Below, in pieces: positions 50,705 to 59,318 of a stretch of 64,000 nucleotides of DNA. Within the stretch, counting starts at the first letter, position 1, and each line of letters opens with the position of its first letter. The notes beneath the pieces were generated by a model that did no database searches, was not told the DNA's origin, and was given only the letters and a program-made list of their open reading frames with translations. Source of the stretch: Niallia circulans (GTDB taxonomy: Bacteria > Bacillota > Bacilli > Bacillales > Cytobacillaceae); NCBI RefSeq assembly GCF_007273535.1, contig NZ_RIBP01000004.1:1092001-1156000 (forward strand), written 5' to 3'. A program made the translations under genes and the position numbers.

Positions 50705-51580
50705 ATGGAATGGATACAGCAGCTTGTCAACGGCATCTCTCTTGGCAGCATTTACGCACTTATTGCATTAGGTTATACAATGGTTTACGGAATTATCAAA
50801 CTGATAAACTTCGCCCATGGAGATGTCTTTATGATTGGCGCCTTTATTGGCTTTTATTCGATTACTGGATGGGGGCTTAGCTTCTTTCCTGCCTTGCTTG
50901 TATCAATGGCAGCTTGTGCTGTTTTCGGTGTAATCATTGAAAGAATTGCCTACAAGAGGCTTCGTAATGCCACGAGAATAGCAGCGTTAATAACAGCTAT
51001 CGGCGTATCTTTATTAATAGAATATGTATTTATTTACTTTAGGGGAGCTGGCCTTGTTGCTTACCCGAATGTATTGCCAACAAAAACTTTTGACGTCTTT
51101 GGTGCTCAAATCAGCAGCAAGTCATTATTAATTCTAGGAACATCTGTAACATTAATGCTTATTTTGCAATTTATCGTTCATAAAACAAAAACAGGAAAAG
51201 CAATGCGTGCTGTTTCTCATGATATGGATGCAGCAAGACTTATGGGAATAAATGTAGACAGAACTATTTCGGCTACGTTTGCGATCGGGTCGGCATTAGC
51301 AGGTGCTGCCGGAGTTATCTTCGGTGCATATTATACAAAAATTGAACCATTGATGGGAGTCATTCCAGGCTTGAAGGCGTTCGTTGCTGCAGTACTAGGC
51401 GGAATCGGCATCATACCAGGAGCAATGATCGGAGGGCTTATATTAGGCCTTGTCGAAACGGTTGTAAGTGCACTAGGCTTCTCCCTTTGGAGAGATGCTG
51501 CTGCATTTATCATTTTAATTTTAATTCTTATCTTTAGACCATCAGGTATTTTAGGTAAGAATACGAAAGAGAAAGTGTAG
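50705..51580 (+). CDS. livH: Branched-chain amino-acid ABC permease LivH
   Basis: This 291-aa permease has about eight helices. The opening LVNGISLGSIYALIALGYTMVYGIIKLINFAHGDVFMIGAF is diagnostic of LivH. The loop RAVSHDMDAARLMGINVDRTISATFAIGSALAGAAGV supplies the ATPase contact. AAGGAGTG precedes the ATG. Confidence 0.94.
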   Translation: MEWIQQLVNGISLGSIYALIALGYTMVYGIIKLINFAHGDVFMIGAFIGFYSITGWGLSFFPALLVSMAACAVFGVIIERIAYKRLRNATRIAALITAIGVSLLIEYVFIYFRGAGLVAYPNVLPTKTFDVFGAQISSKSLLILGTSVTLMLILQFIVHKTKTGKAMRAVSHDMDAARLMGINVDRTISATFAIGSALAGAAGVIFGAYYTKIEPLMGVIPGLKAFVAAVLGGIGIIPGAMIGGLILGLVETVVSALGFSLWRDAAAFIILILILIFRPSGILGKNTKEKV

Positions 51581-51589
51581 GTGAGAACG

Positions 51590-52528
51590 ATGAAAAAATC
51601 AAAAAGTTTTTGGGTGTTTTTGGTGCTTTCCATTATTGCCTACAGTGTAATCCAATATTTAATCACATATCAAGTAATTGATTCTGTATACAGCAATATG
51701 ATTATCTTAACAGCAATCAATATTATGCTGGCAGTTAGTTTGCATCTTGTAATTGGGATAACAGGTCAGTTCTCTATTGGACATGCCGGGTTCCTTGCTG
51801 TTGGTGCATATGTATCAGCAATTGTAACGATGAAATTACAGTTTCCTTTCCCTGTAGCAATTATTGCAGGTGGTGTTGTTGCTGCTTTAGCTGGATTATT
51901 GGTTGGAATTCCGACTTTGAGATTAAGAGGAGATTATCTAGCGATTGCCACACTCGGGTTTGCAGAAATTATTCGTATATTCTTTTTAAATATTGATTAT
52001 GTTGGCGGAGCTGCCGGTATGCAGGTATCTCACTTAACAACATGGACATATGCTTTTATTTGCTTGTTCATCACTGTTTTGGTCATTGTAAACTTCACGA
52101 ATTCACGGCATGGTCGTGCCGCAATCTCCATTAGAGAAAATGAGATTGCAGCAGACGCAATGGGAATAAACACGACTTATTATAAAGTTGCTGCATTTGC
52201 AATCGGCTCTTTGTTCGCAGGAGTTGCTGGAGCCTTACAGGCACATAATTTCTATATTATCAGTCCAACCAACTTTGGTTTTTTAAAGTCCTTTGACATT
52301 CTTATTTATGTCGTTTTAGGCGGATTAGGAAGCTTGTCCGGTTCCGTAATAGCGGCTGTCTTCTTAACGATTATTTCAACATTTCTGCAGGAATATCCAT
52401 CAACACGGATGATTATTTACAGCCTTGTTCTAGTGATTGTGATGCTGTATCGTCCAAAAGGATTGATGGGTACAATGGAAATCACTGATTTATTCAAGCG
52501 GAAAGGAGGCGGCTCAAATGACAAATAA
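51590..52528 (+). CDS. livM: Branched-chain amino-acid ABC permease LivM
   Basis: This 312-aa permease contains LVIGITGQFSIGHAGFLAVGAYVSAI and PTLRLRGDYLAIATLGFAEIIRIFF, both typical of LivM, then RAAISIRENEIAADAMGINTTYYKVAAFAIGSLFAGVAGAL. The ATG at 51590 follows AGGTGAG; an in-frame GTG three codons earlier has a poorer site. The end overlaps livG by 11 nt. Confidence 0.93.
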   Translation: MKKSKSFWVFLVLSIIAYSVIQYLITYQVIDSVYSNMIILTAINIMLAVSLHLVIGITGQFSIGHAGFLAVGAYVSAIVTMKLQFPFPVAIIAGGVVAALAGLLVGIPTLRLRGDYLAIATLGFAEIIRIFFLNIDYVGGAAGMQVSHLTTWTYAFICLFITVLVIVNFTNSRHGRAAISIRENEIAADAMGINTTYYKVAAFAIGSLFAGVAGALQAHNFYIISPTNFGFLKSFDILIYVVLGGLGSLSGSVIAAVFLTIISTFLQEYPSTRMIIYSLVLVIVMLYRPKGLMGTMEITDLFKRKGGGSNDK

Positions 52529-53300
52529 TACAGCTCTATTGCAAGTGAAGGGTGCAGGTATTCAATTTGGCGGTCTAAAGGCAGTATCAGAGATTAATAT
52601 AGAGCTTAACCGCGGTGAATTAATTGGGTTAATAGGACCAAATGGTGCAGGGAAAACAACAACCTTCAACATGCTAACAGGTGTGTATGCACCAACAGAG
52701 GGAGAGATTGTGTTTGATGGGAAAAAGCTGACGGGTCTTAAGCCGTTCCAAGTAACAAGACGCGGCATCAGCAGAACCTTCCAGAATATTCGTCTTTTCA
52801 ATGAATTAACTGTCCTTGATAATGTTAAGGTTGCTTATCATTCCTTAGCGAAGCATTCGATGATAAGCAGCATCCTTCGCCTTCCTTCCCATTTTGCTGG
52901 TGAGAAGGAAATGGAGGAAAAGTCGATTGAGTTCCTGAAAATCTTTCAGCTTGAACGCTATAAAGATGAAAAGGCAAAAAACCTGCCGTACGGTCAACAG
53001 CGCAGACTTGAAATTGCCAGAGCACTCGCTGCAGGACCTAAATTGCTTTTGCTTGATGAGCCTGCAGCCGGCATGAATCCGCAAGAAACGCATGAGCTCA
53101 TGGAACTGATTGCATTTATAAGAAAGCAGTTTGACTTAACAATCCTTTTGATTGAGCATGATATGCCGCTTGTTATGGGAATCTGTGAACGCATCTATGT
53201 TTTGGATCATGGACAGCTGATAGCAGCAGGAACTCCTGATGTAATCCGCAATCATCCGAAGGTAATTGAGGCATATTTAGGCGAGGAGGTTTCAGAATAA
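52518..53300 (+). CDS. livG: Branched-chain amino-acid ABC ATPase LivG
   Basis: This 260-aa ATPase has Walker A GPNGAGKTTTFNMLTG, the LivG-specific ISRTFQNIRLFNELTVLDNV, signature LPYGQQRRLEIARALAAGP, Walker B LLLLDEPAAGMNPQET and switch His in IEHDMPLVMGICERIYVLDHG. The start lies inside the end of livM (GGAGG 9 nt upstream), and the stop shares a base with the livF start. Confidence 0.94.
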   Translation: MTNNTALLQVKGAGIQFGGLKAVSEINIELNRGELIGLIGPNGAGKTTTFNMLTGVYAPTEGEIVFDGKKLTGLKPFQVTRRGISRTFQNIRLFNELTVLDNVKVAYHSLAKHSMISSILRLPSHFAGEKEMEEKSIEFLKIFQLERYKDEKAKNLPYGQQRRLEIARALAAGPKLLLLDEPAAGMNPQETHELMELIAFIRKQFDLTILLIEHDMPLVMGICERIYVLDHGQLIAAGTPDVIRNHPKVIEAYLGEEVSE

Positions 53301-54007
53301 TGCTGAAAGTAGAAGACATCAATGTTTATTATGGAAATATCCAAGCATTAAAGGGAGTCAGCCTCGAGGTGAACGAAGGTGAAATTGTAACGCTTATCGG
53401 AGCAAACGGTGCAGGAAAAAGCACCCTTCTCAAAACATTGTCAGGACTGTTAAAACCGAAGAAAGGTACCATCCAGTATTTGGGTAAGCCTATTTCAGGA
53501 AAAGCAGCCCAAACAATTGTTAAAGCAGGCATTTCTCACGTACCAGAAGGACGCAGAGTTTTCGCCAACATGACCGTTGAAGAAAATCTCGAATTGGGCG
53601 CCTACTTACGCAATGATAAAAATGAGATAAAAAAAGACCTAGAAAAGGTATATGAGGTGTTTCCGAGATTACAGGAACGGAAAAAACAATTGTCAGGCAC
53701 GCTTTCAGGCGGGGAGCAGCAGATGTTGGCGATGGGAAGAGCTATCATGGCAAGACCAAAGCTATTATTGCTTGATGAACCATCCATGGGCTTAGCGCCA
53801 CTGTTTGTTAAGACAATATTTAAAGTTATCCAGGAAATAAATTCAACAGGAACAACCATTTTATTAGTAGAACAAAACGCCAATATGGCTCTGTCGATTG
53901 CAGACAGAGGCTATGTCATCGAAACAGGCAAGGTTGTGCTGTCAGGCACAGCTGCTGAGCTGCAGGAAAGTGACGACTTAAAGCAAGCCTATCTTGGCGG
54001 ACATTGA
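53300..54007 (+). CDS. livF: Branched-chain amino-acid ABC ATPase LivF
   Basis: This 235-aa ATPase has INVYYGNIQALKGVSLEV, Walker [44 protein letters not shown] (LivF hallmark), signature LSGGEQQMLAMGRAIMA, Walker B LLLLDEPSMGLAP and switch region VEQNANMAL. It is coupled to livG by TAATG and ends the operon at a terminator. Confidence 0.94.
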   Translation: MLKVEDINVYYGNIQALKGVSLEVNEGEIVTLIGANGAGKSTLLKTLSGLLKPKKGTIQYLGKPISGKAAQTIVKAGISHVPEGRRVFANMTVEENLELGAYLRNDKNEIKKDLEKVYEVFPRLQERKKQLSGTLSGGEQQMLAMGRAIMARPKLLLLDEPSMGLAPLFVKTIFKVIQEINSTGTTILLVEQNANMALSIADRGYVIETGKVVLSGTAAELQESDDLKQAYLGGH

Positions 54008-54017
54008 TGATTTTGGT

Positions 54018-54048
54018 AAGCTGCCTTTAGCGAGGCGGCTTTTTTTTA
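54018..54048 (+). terminator. Terminator of the liv operon
   Basis: The stem AAGCTGCCT / AGGCGGCTT (one G-U) with loop TTAGCG is followed by eight T. Confidence 0.88.
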
Positions 54049-54118
54049 TGGGGAAATTAAAAAAATGAAACTTTTCTACGCTCTTTTTTCACTAATAAGG
54101 GAAGGGGGAAGATGAAGA

Positions 54119-54643
54119 TTGAAGGATAGAAATATAGTGCTTGTCAAAAAAGCGATAAAAGGAAACAGCAAGGCTCTGGAATTACTGCTCCAAAAACATT
54201 ATGAGCAATTATACAGGACTGCCTATTTATATGTACAAAATAAAGAAGACAGCTTAGATATAGTCCAAGAGACGGCATATCAAGCGTTCAGATCAATTAA
54301 ATCATTAAAGAAGCCAGAGTATTTCATGACATGGCTGACAAAAATAGTGATTCATTGTGCAATGAACCATTATAGACAAAGAAAAGATGTCATTCCACTA
54401 ACAGATGAAATTCTTTCAAAACAAACATTACCAAGCACAGAACCGGCATACGAGCTAATGGATGCAATTAAGGAGCTTAAAGAAAGCTTTCGAACAACCC
54501 TCATCCTTTTTTATTACCATGACTATTCAATCAAAATGATTAGTGAAGTAATGGAGCTGCCGGAAGGAACGGTCAAGACAAATTTAAGCAGAGGAAAACA
54601 GGCGTTAAGAAAATGCTTAAAGGAGGAGATGATCCATGGATAA
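54119..54643 (+). CDS. ECF-type RNA polymerase sigma factor
   Basis: This 174-aa protein has region 2 at about 20-85 (YRTAYLYVQNKEDSLDIVQETAYQAFRSIKSLKKPEYFMTWLTKIVIHCAMNHYR) and region 4 at about 118-168 (LKESFRTTLILFYYHDYSIKMISEVMELPEGTVKTNLSRGKQALRKCL). Between them lies the usual linker. It starts with TTG behind GGGGGAAG and ends 8 nt inside the anti-sigma gene. The upstream TGAAAC at 54066 looks like an ECF -35 and may reflect autoregulation. It resembles the SigV/SigM class of envelope-stress factors but the regulon is unknown. Confidence 0.85.
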   Translation: MKDRNIVLVKKAIKGNSKALELLLQKHYEQLYRTAYLYVQNKEDSLDIVQETAYQAFRSIKSLKKPEYFMTWLTKIVIHCAMNHYRQRKDVIPLTDEILSKQTLPSTEPAYELMDAIKELKESFRTTLILFYYHDYSIKMISEVMELPEGTVKTNLSRGKQALRKCLKEEMIHG

Positions 54644-56012
54644 AGAGAAGTGGATAAAAGAAGTAGACTCCATCGAGGTGCCGAAGGAGGCAGTGTTTCA
54701 GGCAATTTCCCAAGGAATTAAACAAGCTGAAAAACCACGTAGGAAAAAACGGATGATTATCGGGGCTCTTACAGCAGCAGCTGCAACACTCATTATCGGT
54801 TCAGGCTTCGTTAGCCCTACAGTCAATCAAGTGTTAGCGAAAACGCCAATATTAGGAGAGTTGTATAAAAAGTTTGACGACAAGCTTGGCATGAAGCTGG
54901 CAGAAGAGGATATGGTTACTAACCTAAATGAGACTATTACTAAAAATGGGGTGACATTAAAGGTAACGAGTGCTTATTTTGACGGCTTTCAAGTGACAAT
55001 CGTAGGAGAAGTCTACAAAAAAGGCAAATGGCCGGCAAATGAACCAGATGAAATAAGCTTTGATATGAACTTTGAGAATTACAAGGGGGATGCAGATCCA
55101 TGGATTAATATGAAATCAGAAAGTTTCAATCAAATTAAGGATGGGTTTGAATTTCATTGGACAATGAATTATCCATACGAGGATATAAAGGAGAACATGG
55201 TGCTGCCGGTAACTATTCATTATATTAATGGGGTTAAAGGAGATTGGAAGTTTTCTGTACCTGTTGAACAAAGGGAATTTACAGAAATTGATTTTGCTCA
55301 TATGGAGGCCTTCGAGTATGGGAGTTACATAGAAACAAAGAGAATACTAGAGGGACCAGAGACTCCGATATTAATTTACAGCATAGCAAATCCAGATGAA
55401 AATAATAAGGTATATTTGTCAAAAGCGGTTGATGATAAGGGGAATGAACTGTTTACTGGTATCAATTCATTTTTAGTTGATGATTCTTCTGAAGATGCAA
55501 TAGAGACTTTTACCTCCCAATTAAATAATTTAGATAAAGAGGCGAATTCTATAACCTTCTATCCAGTGCTTGACAGATCAGAAGACACTTTATATCACGA
55601 TATGAGTGAATCTGGATTTGTATTGGCAAGTAAAAGGACAGATTTAGCACTTCATGTAAATAGTGTTAAACAAGAAAAAGACAAGCTGATATTAGACTAC
55701 AATATAACAGGAACTTTAGATAAAGCAAATAGATCAGATTTGATTAATAATTTAGGATATGAATTGACACTGGTTGATGAAAAATATGTGAAGGATATAA
55801 ATGACCCTTTTCAGCCAGAGGGGCATTCCATTTCACGAAATAAACTTAAGGTTTTAGATAGAGAAAAGCTTCATTTTCAATCTGTATTTGATTTAAACGG
55901 GGAGGAAAAGATAGAAGATTTTAAACTGACAGAAACAGTCCTCAGTATTAATTTTTCTATGTATTTCGACTCAGTTAAGCTTGAGCCTTTTACTGTTGAA
56001 TTGAGAAAATAA
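54636..56012 (+). CDS. Membrane anti-sigma factor, DUF4179 type
   Basis: This 458-aa protein has a short cytoplasmic N-terminus (about 35 residues, VPKEAVFQAISQGIKQAEK), one membrane helix (about 39-60, MIIGALTAAAATLIIGSGFV) and a large extracytoplasmic part. That part begins SPTVNQVLAKTPILGELYKKF, the DUF4179 hallmark, followed by immunoglobulin-like beta-rich sequence. Coding sequences overlap by 8 nt with the sigma gene. This is the standard layout for an anti-sigma factor that releases its sigma on envelope stress. The external half binds the unknown signal. Confidence 0.82.
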   Translation: MDKEKWIKEVDSIEVPKEAVFQAISQGIKQAEKPRRKKRMIIGALTAAAATLIIGSGFVSPTVNQVLAKTPILGELYKKFDDKLGMKLAEEDMVTNLNETITKNGVTLKVTSAYFDGFQVTIVGEVYKKGKWPANEPDEISFDMNFENYKGDADPWINMKSESFNQIKDGFEFHWTMNYPYEDIKENMVLPVTIHYINGVKGDWKFSVPVEQREFTEIDFAHMEAFEYGSYIETKRILEGPETPILIYSIANPDENNKVYLSKAVDDKGNELFTGINSFLVDDSSEDAIETFTSQLNNLDKEANSITFYPVLDRSEDTLYHDMSESGFVLASKRTDLALHVNSVKQEKDKLILDYNITGTLDKANRSDLINNLGYELTLVDEKYVKDINDPFQPEGHSISRNKLKVLDREKLHFQSVFDLNGEEKIEDFKLTETVLSINFSMYFDSVKLEPFTVELRK

Positions 56013-56056
56013 CCTTAAAAAGATGCTGGGACATAACTATGTGAACCAGCGTAAAG

Positions 56057-56103
56057 ACCGAACTACTTAATCAATTGTCGATTTAATAGTTCGGTTTTTG
56101 TTT
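56057..56103 (+). terminator. Terminator of the sigma/anti-sigma operon
   Basis: A long imperfect stem ACCGAACTA...TAGTTCGGT with inner TTAA pairing is followed by TTTTTG. Confidence 0.8.
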
Positions 56104-56132
56104 TTAGTTTAAATACAAAAAATTAGAAATTT

Positions 56133-56270
56133 TAGTGGAATGGAGCGGAGGCCACTCGACTCCTGCGGGAATAGAGGAAAGGATGAGACCCCGCAGGCGA
56201 AGACGAGGAGGCTCATCTTCCTCCCCGCGGAAAGCGAGTGGGTGCAGCGCAAAGAAACGAACTAACTTTC
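56133..56270. repeat. GC-rich dispersed Bacillus intergenic repeat
   Basis: A GC-rich block in AT-rich surroundings has nested arms: CCACTCG (56152) / CGAGTGG (56235), CCTGCGGG (56162) / CCCGCAGG (56190), and GATGAG / CTCATC inside. The wording GACTCCTGCGGGA...GAGACCCCGCAGGCG...GAGGAGGCTCA...CCCGCGGAAAGCGAGT is a pattern I recognise from intergenic repeats in many Bacillaceae genomes. It probably folds as RNA or single-stranded DNA; its role is unknown. A 67-codon frame across it is not a gene. Confidence 0.7.
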
Positions 56271-56568
56271 ACTCAAAATTTTATTTAGACACAATCTTCA
56301 TTTTTCAGATTTATTGTAATTTTATTATTCGTGTTTAAAAGGTTATCTTTTGATTTGACCCAGCCTCTTTATTTGTAAGTCAAATCTCAGGTTAATTGAA
56401 GATTAAGTAAGAAAATTTACTCAGTAATAGTTTGATATATACCATAACGTACAATGTCCATGTATTATATACAGTAGATATCATGTATTCGTTTACATGA
56501 ATAATTAATGGTTTCTTAGTTATCTAGACAGGTACATGCAAAAACAACTTCTAACAGGGGGTTAAATC
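56271..56568. other. AT-rich spacer before rfbB
   Basis: This holds the rfbB promoter region. A weak palindromic stretch (CATGTAT...TACATG) occurs near 56480-56500. No gene or RNA family is recognised. Confidence 0.35.
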
Positions 56569-57558
56569 ATGAATTTACTTATAACAGGCGGTGCCGGGTT
56601 CATTGGCAGCAATTTTATTCGCCATATGCTTGATACATATTCTGATGTAAATATCGTTAATTTAGACTTGCTAACATATGCAGGCAATTATAATAGCTTA
56701 GCTGATTTTGAAAATAATCCTCACCATCAATTTGTCCACGGCAGCATTACAAATCGTGAGCTTATCACTCATTTGCTGGATGTCCATCATATAGAGGCAA
56801 TTATTAACTTTGCAGCAGAGTCCCATGTAGACAGAAGCATTGTTGATCCAGGTGCCTTTGTGGAAACAAATGTGCAAGGAACATTGACTTTATTGGAGGC
56901 AGCAAAGGAGAAACAGGTCGGCAGGTTCATTCATATCTCTACAGATGAGGTTTATGGCAGCCTTGGCAAGGAGGGCTATTTCACAGAGCAAAGCTTAATT
57001 AAGCCGAATAGTCCGTATGCAGCGAGCAAGGCGGCAAGTGATATGCTTGTGCGTTCTTATTATAAGACATATGATTTGGATGTGAATATAACAAGATGCT
57101 CTAATAACTATGGGCCATACCAATTTCCAGAAAAACTTATTCCGTTACTCATTACAAATGGTGTTGATGGGGAAGTTCTTCCTGTTTATGGAGACGGAGA
57201 AAATATTCGTGATTGGATTCATGTTAAGGATCATTGTGCAGCTATTGACTGTGTACTGCGAAACGGAAAAAAGGGAGAAGTCTATAATATAGGCGGAAGA
57301 ACAGAGAAAACCAATAATGAAATAGCCCATCTTATCATGGAAAGGCTGAACCTCCCAGAAGACAGGTTAAAGTATGTAGCAGACCGTCTTGGCCATGATC
57401 ATCGTTATGCTATTGATCCTCTGAAGATAGAAAAAGAGCTTGGCTGGAAGCCTGTCTATATGTTTGCAGCTGGTATGAAGGAGACGATAGATTGGTACTT
57501 GAAAAATGAACGGTGGTGGCGGCCCTTAAAAGTACATTTGGGCAGAAAAAATGATTAA
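56569..57558 (+). CDS. rfbB: dTDP-glucose 4,6-dehydratase
   Basis: This 329-aa extended SDR has the NAD motif GGAGFIG (7-13), AAESHVDRSI, catalytic triad residues Thr125-Asp126-Glu127 in STDEVYG, and YxxxK as Tyr150/Lys154. NNYGPYQFPEKLIPL and the sugar-binding RDWIHVKDHC are kept. It makes dTDP-4-keto-6-deoxyglucose for wall or spore sugars. It is unaccompanied by rfbA, C or D, so the pathway partners must lie elsewhere. AGGGGG precedes the ATG. Confidence 0.9.
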   Translation: MNLLITGGAGFIGSNFIRHMLDTYSDVNIVNLDLLTYAGNYNSLADFENNPHHQFVHGSITNRELITHLLDVHHIEAIINFAAESHVDRSIVDPGAFVETNVQGTLTLLEAAKEKQVGRFIHISTDEVYGSLGKEGYFTEQSLIKPNSPYAASKAASDMLVRSYYKTYDLDVNITRCSNNYGPYQFPEKLIPLLITNGVDGEVLPVYGDGENIRDWIHVKDHCAAIDCVLRNGKKGEVYNIGGRTEKTNNEIAHLIMERLNLPEDRLKYVADRLGHDHRYAIDPLKIEKELGWKPVYMFAAGMKETIDWYLKNERWWRPLKVHLGRKND

Positions 57559-57589
57559 AATTATGCAACAATGGCTTAATGAGGTTAAT

Positions 57590-57623
57590 AAAAGCACACT
57601 AAAAGAAACTACAGTGTGCTTCT
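57590..57623 (-). terminator. Terminator between rfbB and the FAD oxidoreductase gene
   Basis: The stem AAGCACACT / AGTGTGCTT has a 12-nt loop and a T run on the minus side; it lies between convergent genes. Confidence 0.75.
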
Positions 57624-57630
57624 TCCATAT

Positions 57631-58827
57631 TTACCGCTGATAGATGGATAGATCGGGATGGCTGCCCTTTGTGATGACGTCACGAAGTATCTTTGCTAAT
57701 GCCATGCTGTAGACAAGCCCGTTATCTCCATATGCCATCAAAAAATAACAGTTTGGAAATTCCTCGTATTCGCCAATTAACGGCAGTCCATCATGTGTTC
57801 CTCCATAAAAGGCGCCTAAATAGAATTCTGCGTGAATATCCAGGTCAGGGAAAAGCTTTTTACATTCTTTTATAAGCTTTTCTTTTCGACTGATGATTTT
57901 TGAATCTCGTTTGTCGGCATTCGCCGTATTTTCGTCAAATCCGCCAATGATAATCCGGTTGTCAAGCGTTGTTCTCATATAGATGTAAGGGCGGGCGGTT
58001 TCCCATATCAGTGTCCGCTTATGCCAGCTTGAGAAATCTTCAATAGGATTAGTAATAACAGCATAGGAGCTTGCCAAAACACTGTTTTTTTCATTTCTAA
58101 TTTCGAGATTTTCATAGCCTGCAGCGAAAATCACCTGCTTTGCGGTAATAGAATGACCTTTGTCTGTATATAAGACTGCCTGATTATTTTCTAGCTTCTT
58201 CCCGTTAATCTTCGTGTTCTCATAAATAGCTACACCCTTTTTGGCAGCACCATCGATGAGAGCATGATTGAATTTAAATGGGTTAAGCTCACCATCATTA
58301 TACGTATAAAGTGCTTTGTATTTTCCAAAGCCGTATTTCTCTTTTATTTCCTGTTCAGAAAGCAAATCTGCCTGAAAACCATGCTTTTGAAGATAAGCAT
58401 ACTCTTTTTCCAGTTTTTCTATATCCTCTGGATAGCTGGCATAATAAAGGCTGTCTCTTCGTTTAAAGTCAGAGGATATATCAAGTGCATTTGCAGCACC
58501 TTCTATGTCATTGATTGCTTCTTCACATAATTTCAAATGCCTGATAGCCATATCTTCACCAAAGCTGTTCACAAGTTCAAACAGCATCTTATCGCCAAGA
58601 TACTGAATAAGTGCGGTGTTTGTTGCGGTGCTGCCTTCCCCTATTCTCCGTTTGTCGACTACTGCAACCTTTAATCCAGTATCCTTTAAGTAATGGGCAC
58701 ATTGGGCTCCAGAGCTGCCCGCACCTACAATAAGAACATCACAGCTTATATCCTCGTCAAGACTAGGGTACGCAGGGGCTTCAGGGAAGGTAGTTGGCCA
58801 ATAGTAGTTTCCAGATTGCAATTTCAT
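57631..58827 (-). CDS. FAD-dependent amine/amino-acid oxidase-like protein (DadA/OrdL type)
   Basis: This 398-aa DAO-fold protein opens SGNYYWPTTFPEAPAYPSLDEDISCDVLIVGAGSSGAQCAHYLKDTG, where GAGSSG is the FAD motif near 36. It contains VVDKRRIGEGSTATNTALIQYLGD and the C-terminal FAD closure GTHDGLPLIGEYEEFPNCYFLMAYGDNGLVYSMALAKILRD. Relatives include gamma-glutamylputrescine oxidoreductase and glycine/D-amino-acid oxidases. The particular amine is unknown. It is monocistronic. Confidence 0.82.
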   Translation of the reverse strand: MKLQSGNYYWPTTFPEAPAYPSLDEDISCDVLIVGAGSSGAQCAHYLKDTGLKVAVVDKRRIGEGSTATNTALIQYLGDKMLFELVNSFGEDMAIRHLKLCEEAINDIEGAANALDISSDFKRRDSLYYASYPEDIEKLEKEYAYLQKHGFQADLLSEQEIKEKYGFGKYKALYTYNDGELNPFKFNHALIDGAAKKGVAIYENTKINGKKLENNQAVLYTDKGHSITAKQVIFAAGYENLEIRNEKNSVLASSYAVITNPIEDFSSWHKRTLIWETARPYIYMRTTLDNRIIIGGFDENTANADKRDSKIISRKEKLIKECKKLFPDLDIHAEFYLGAFYGGTHDGLPLIGEYEEFPNCYFLMAYGDNGLVYSMALAKILRDVITKGSHPDLSIYQR

Positions 58828-58939
58828 TGCATATTTCCCCTCTCATGTTTTAATCTGATACTATTAATATCAATCTAAATTAGCATGTCCTATAATTTTT
58901 ATTTTTACTAATCAAAAAATAAGTGAAGAGGCAGAAGAT

Positions 58940-59278
58940 ATGACACCATTTACAAAAAAGGTAATGGAAATCATTCAATCGATTCCAACAGGAAAAGTAA
59001 TGACATATGGCCAAATTGCAAGAATAGCTGGAAGTCCGAGAGGTGCGAGGCAAGTGGTCAGAATACTGCACAGCTCTAGCCAAAAATACCAGCTTCCTTG
59101 GCATCGAGTAGTTAATGCGAAAGGAGCCATAGTGATAAAAGCCGAGGAAGGAAACTCGCTTCAGAAGCAACTTCTTGAGGAAGAGGGCGTCGTTTTTTAT
59201 AGAGAAGGTGTATTAGAGCTGACTATATATCAGCATTTCCCTCTTGAAGAATGGGAAAGAGACTATTTTGAGGAATAA
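58940..59278 (+). CDS. Alkyltransferase-like protein (ATL, MGMT family)
   Basis: This 112-aa single-domain protein resembles the DNA-binding half of O6-alkylguanine-DNA alkyltransferase. The active-site motif PCHRV is replaced by PWHRV with Trp54, the hallmark of ATL proteins, which bind O6-alkylguanine and recruit nucleotide-excision repair instead of dealkylating. The helix-turn-helix GKVMTYGQIARIAGSPRGARQVVRIL keeps the base-flipping Tyr23 and Arg-finger Arg38. It is monocistronic with a modest ribosome site. Confidence 0.9.
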   Translation: MTPFTKKVMEIIQSIPTGKVMTYGQIARIAGSPRGARQVVRILHSSSQKYQLPWHRVVNAKGAIVIKAEEGNSLQKQLLEEEGVVFYREGVLELTIYQHFPLEEWERDYFEE

Positions 59279-59288
59279 AGAAGGCTAA

Positions 59289-59318
59289 AAAACTCCAAAA
59301 CTTAGCTGTTTTGGAGTC
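59289..59318 (-). terminator. Terminator of the hydrolase gene
   Basis: The stem ACTCCAAAAC / GTTTTGGAGT is followed by TTTTTT on the minus strand; it may also stop the ATL transcript. Confidence 0.85.

Noticed and set aside
56135..56338. 67-codon Arg-rich open frame
   Set aside because: It is an accident of the GC-rich intergenic repeat, with no ribosome site and no family resemblance.
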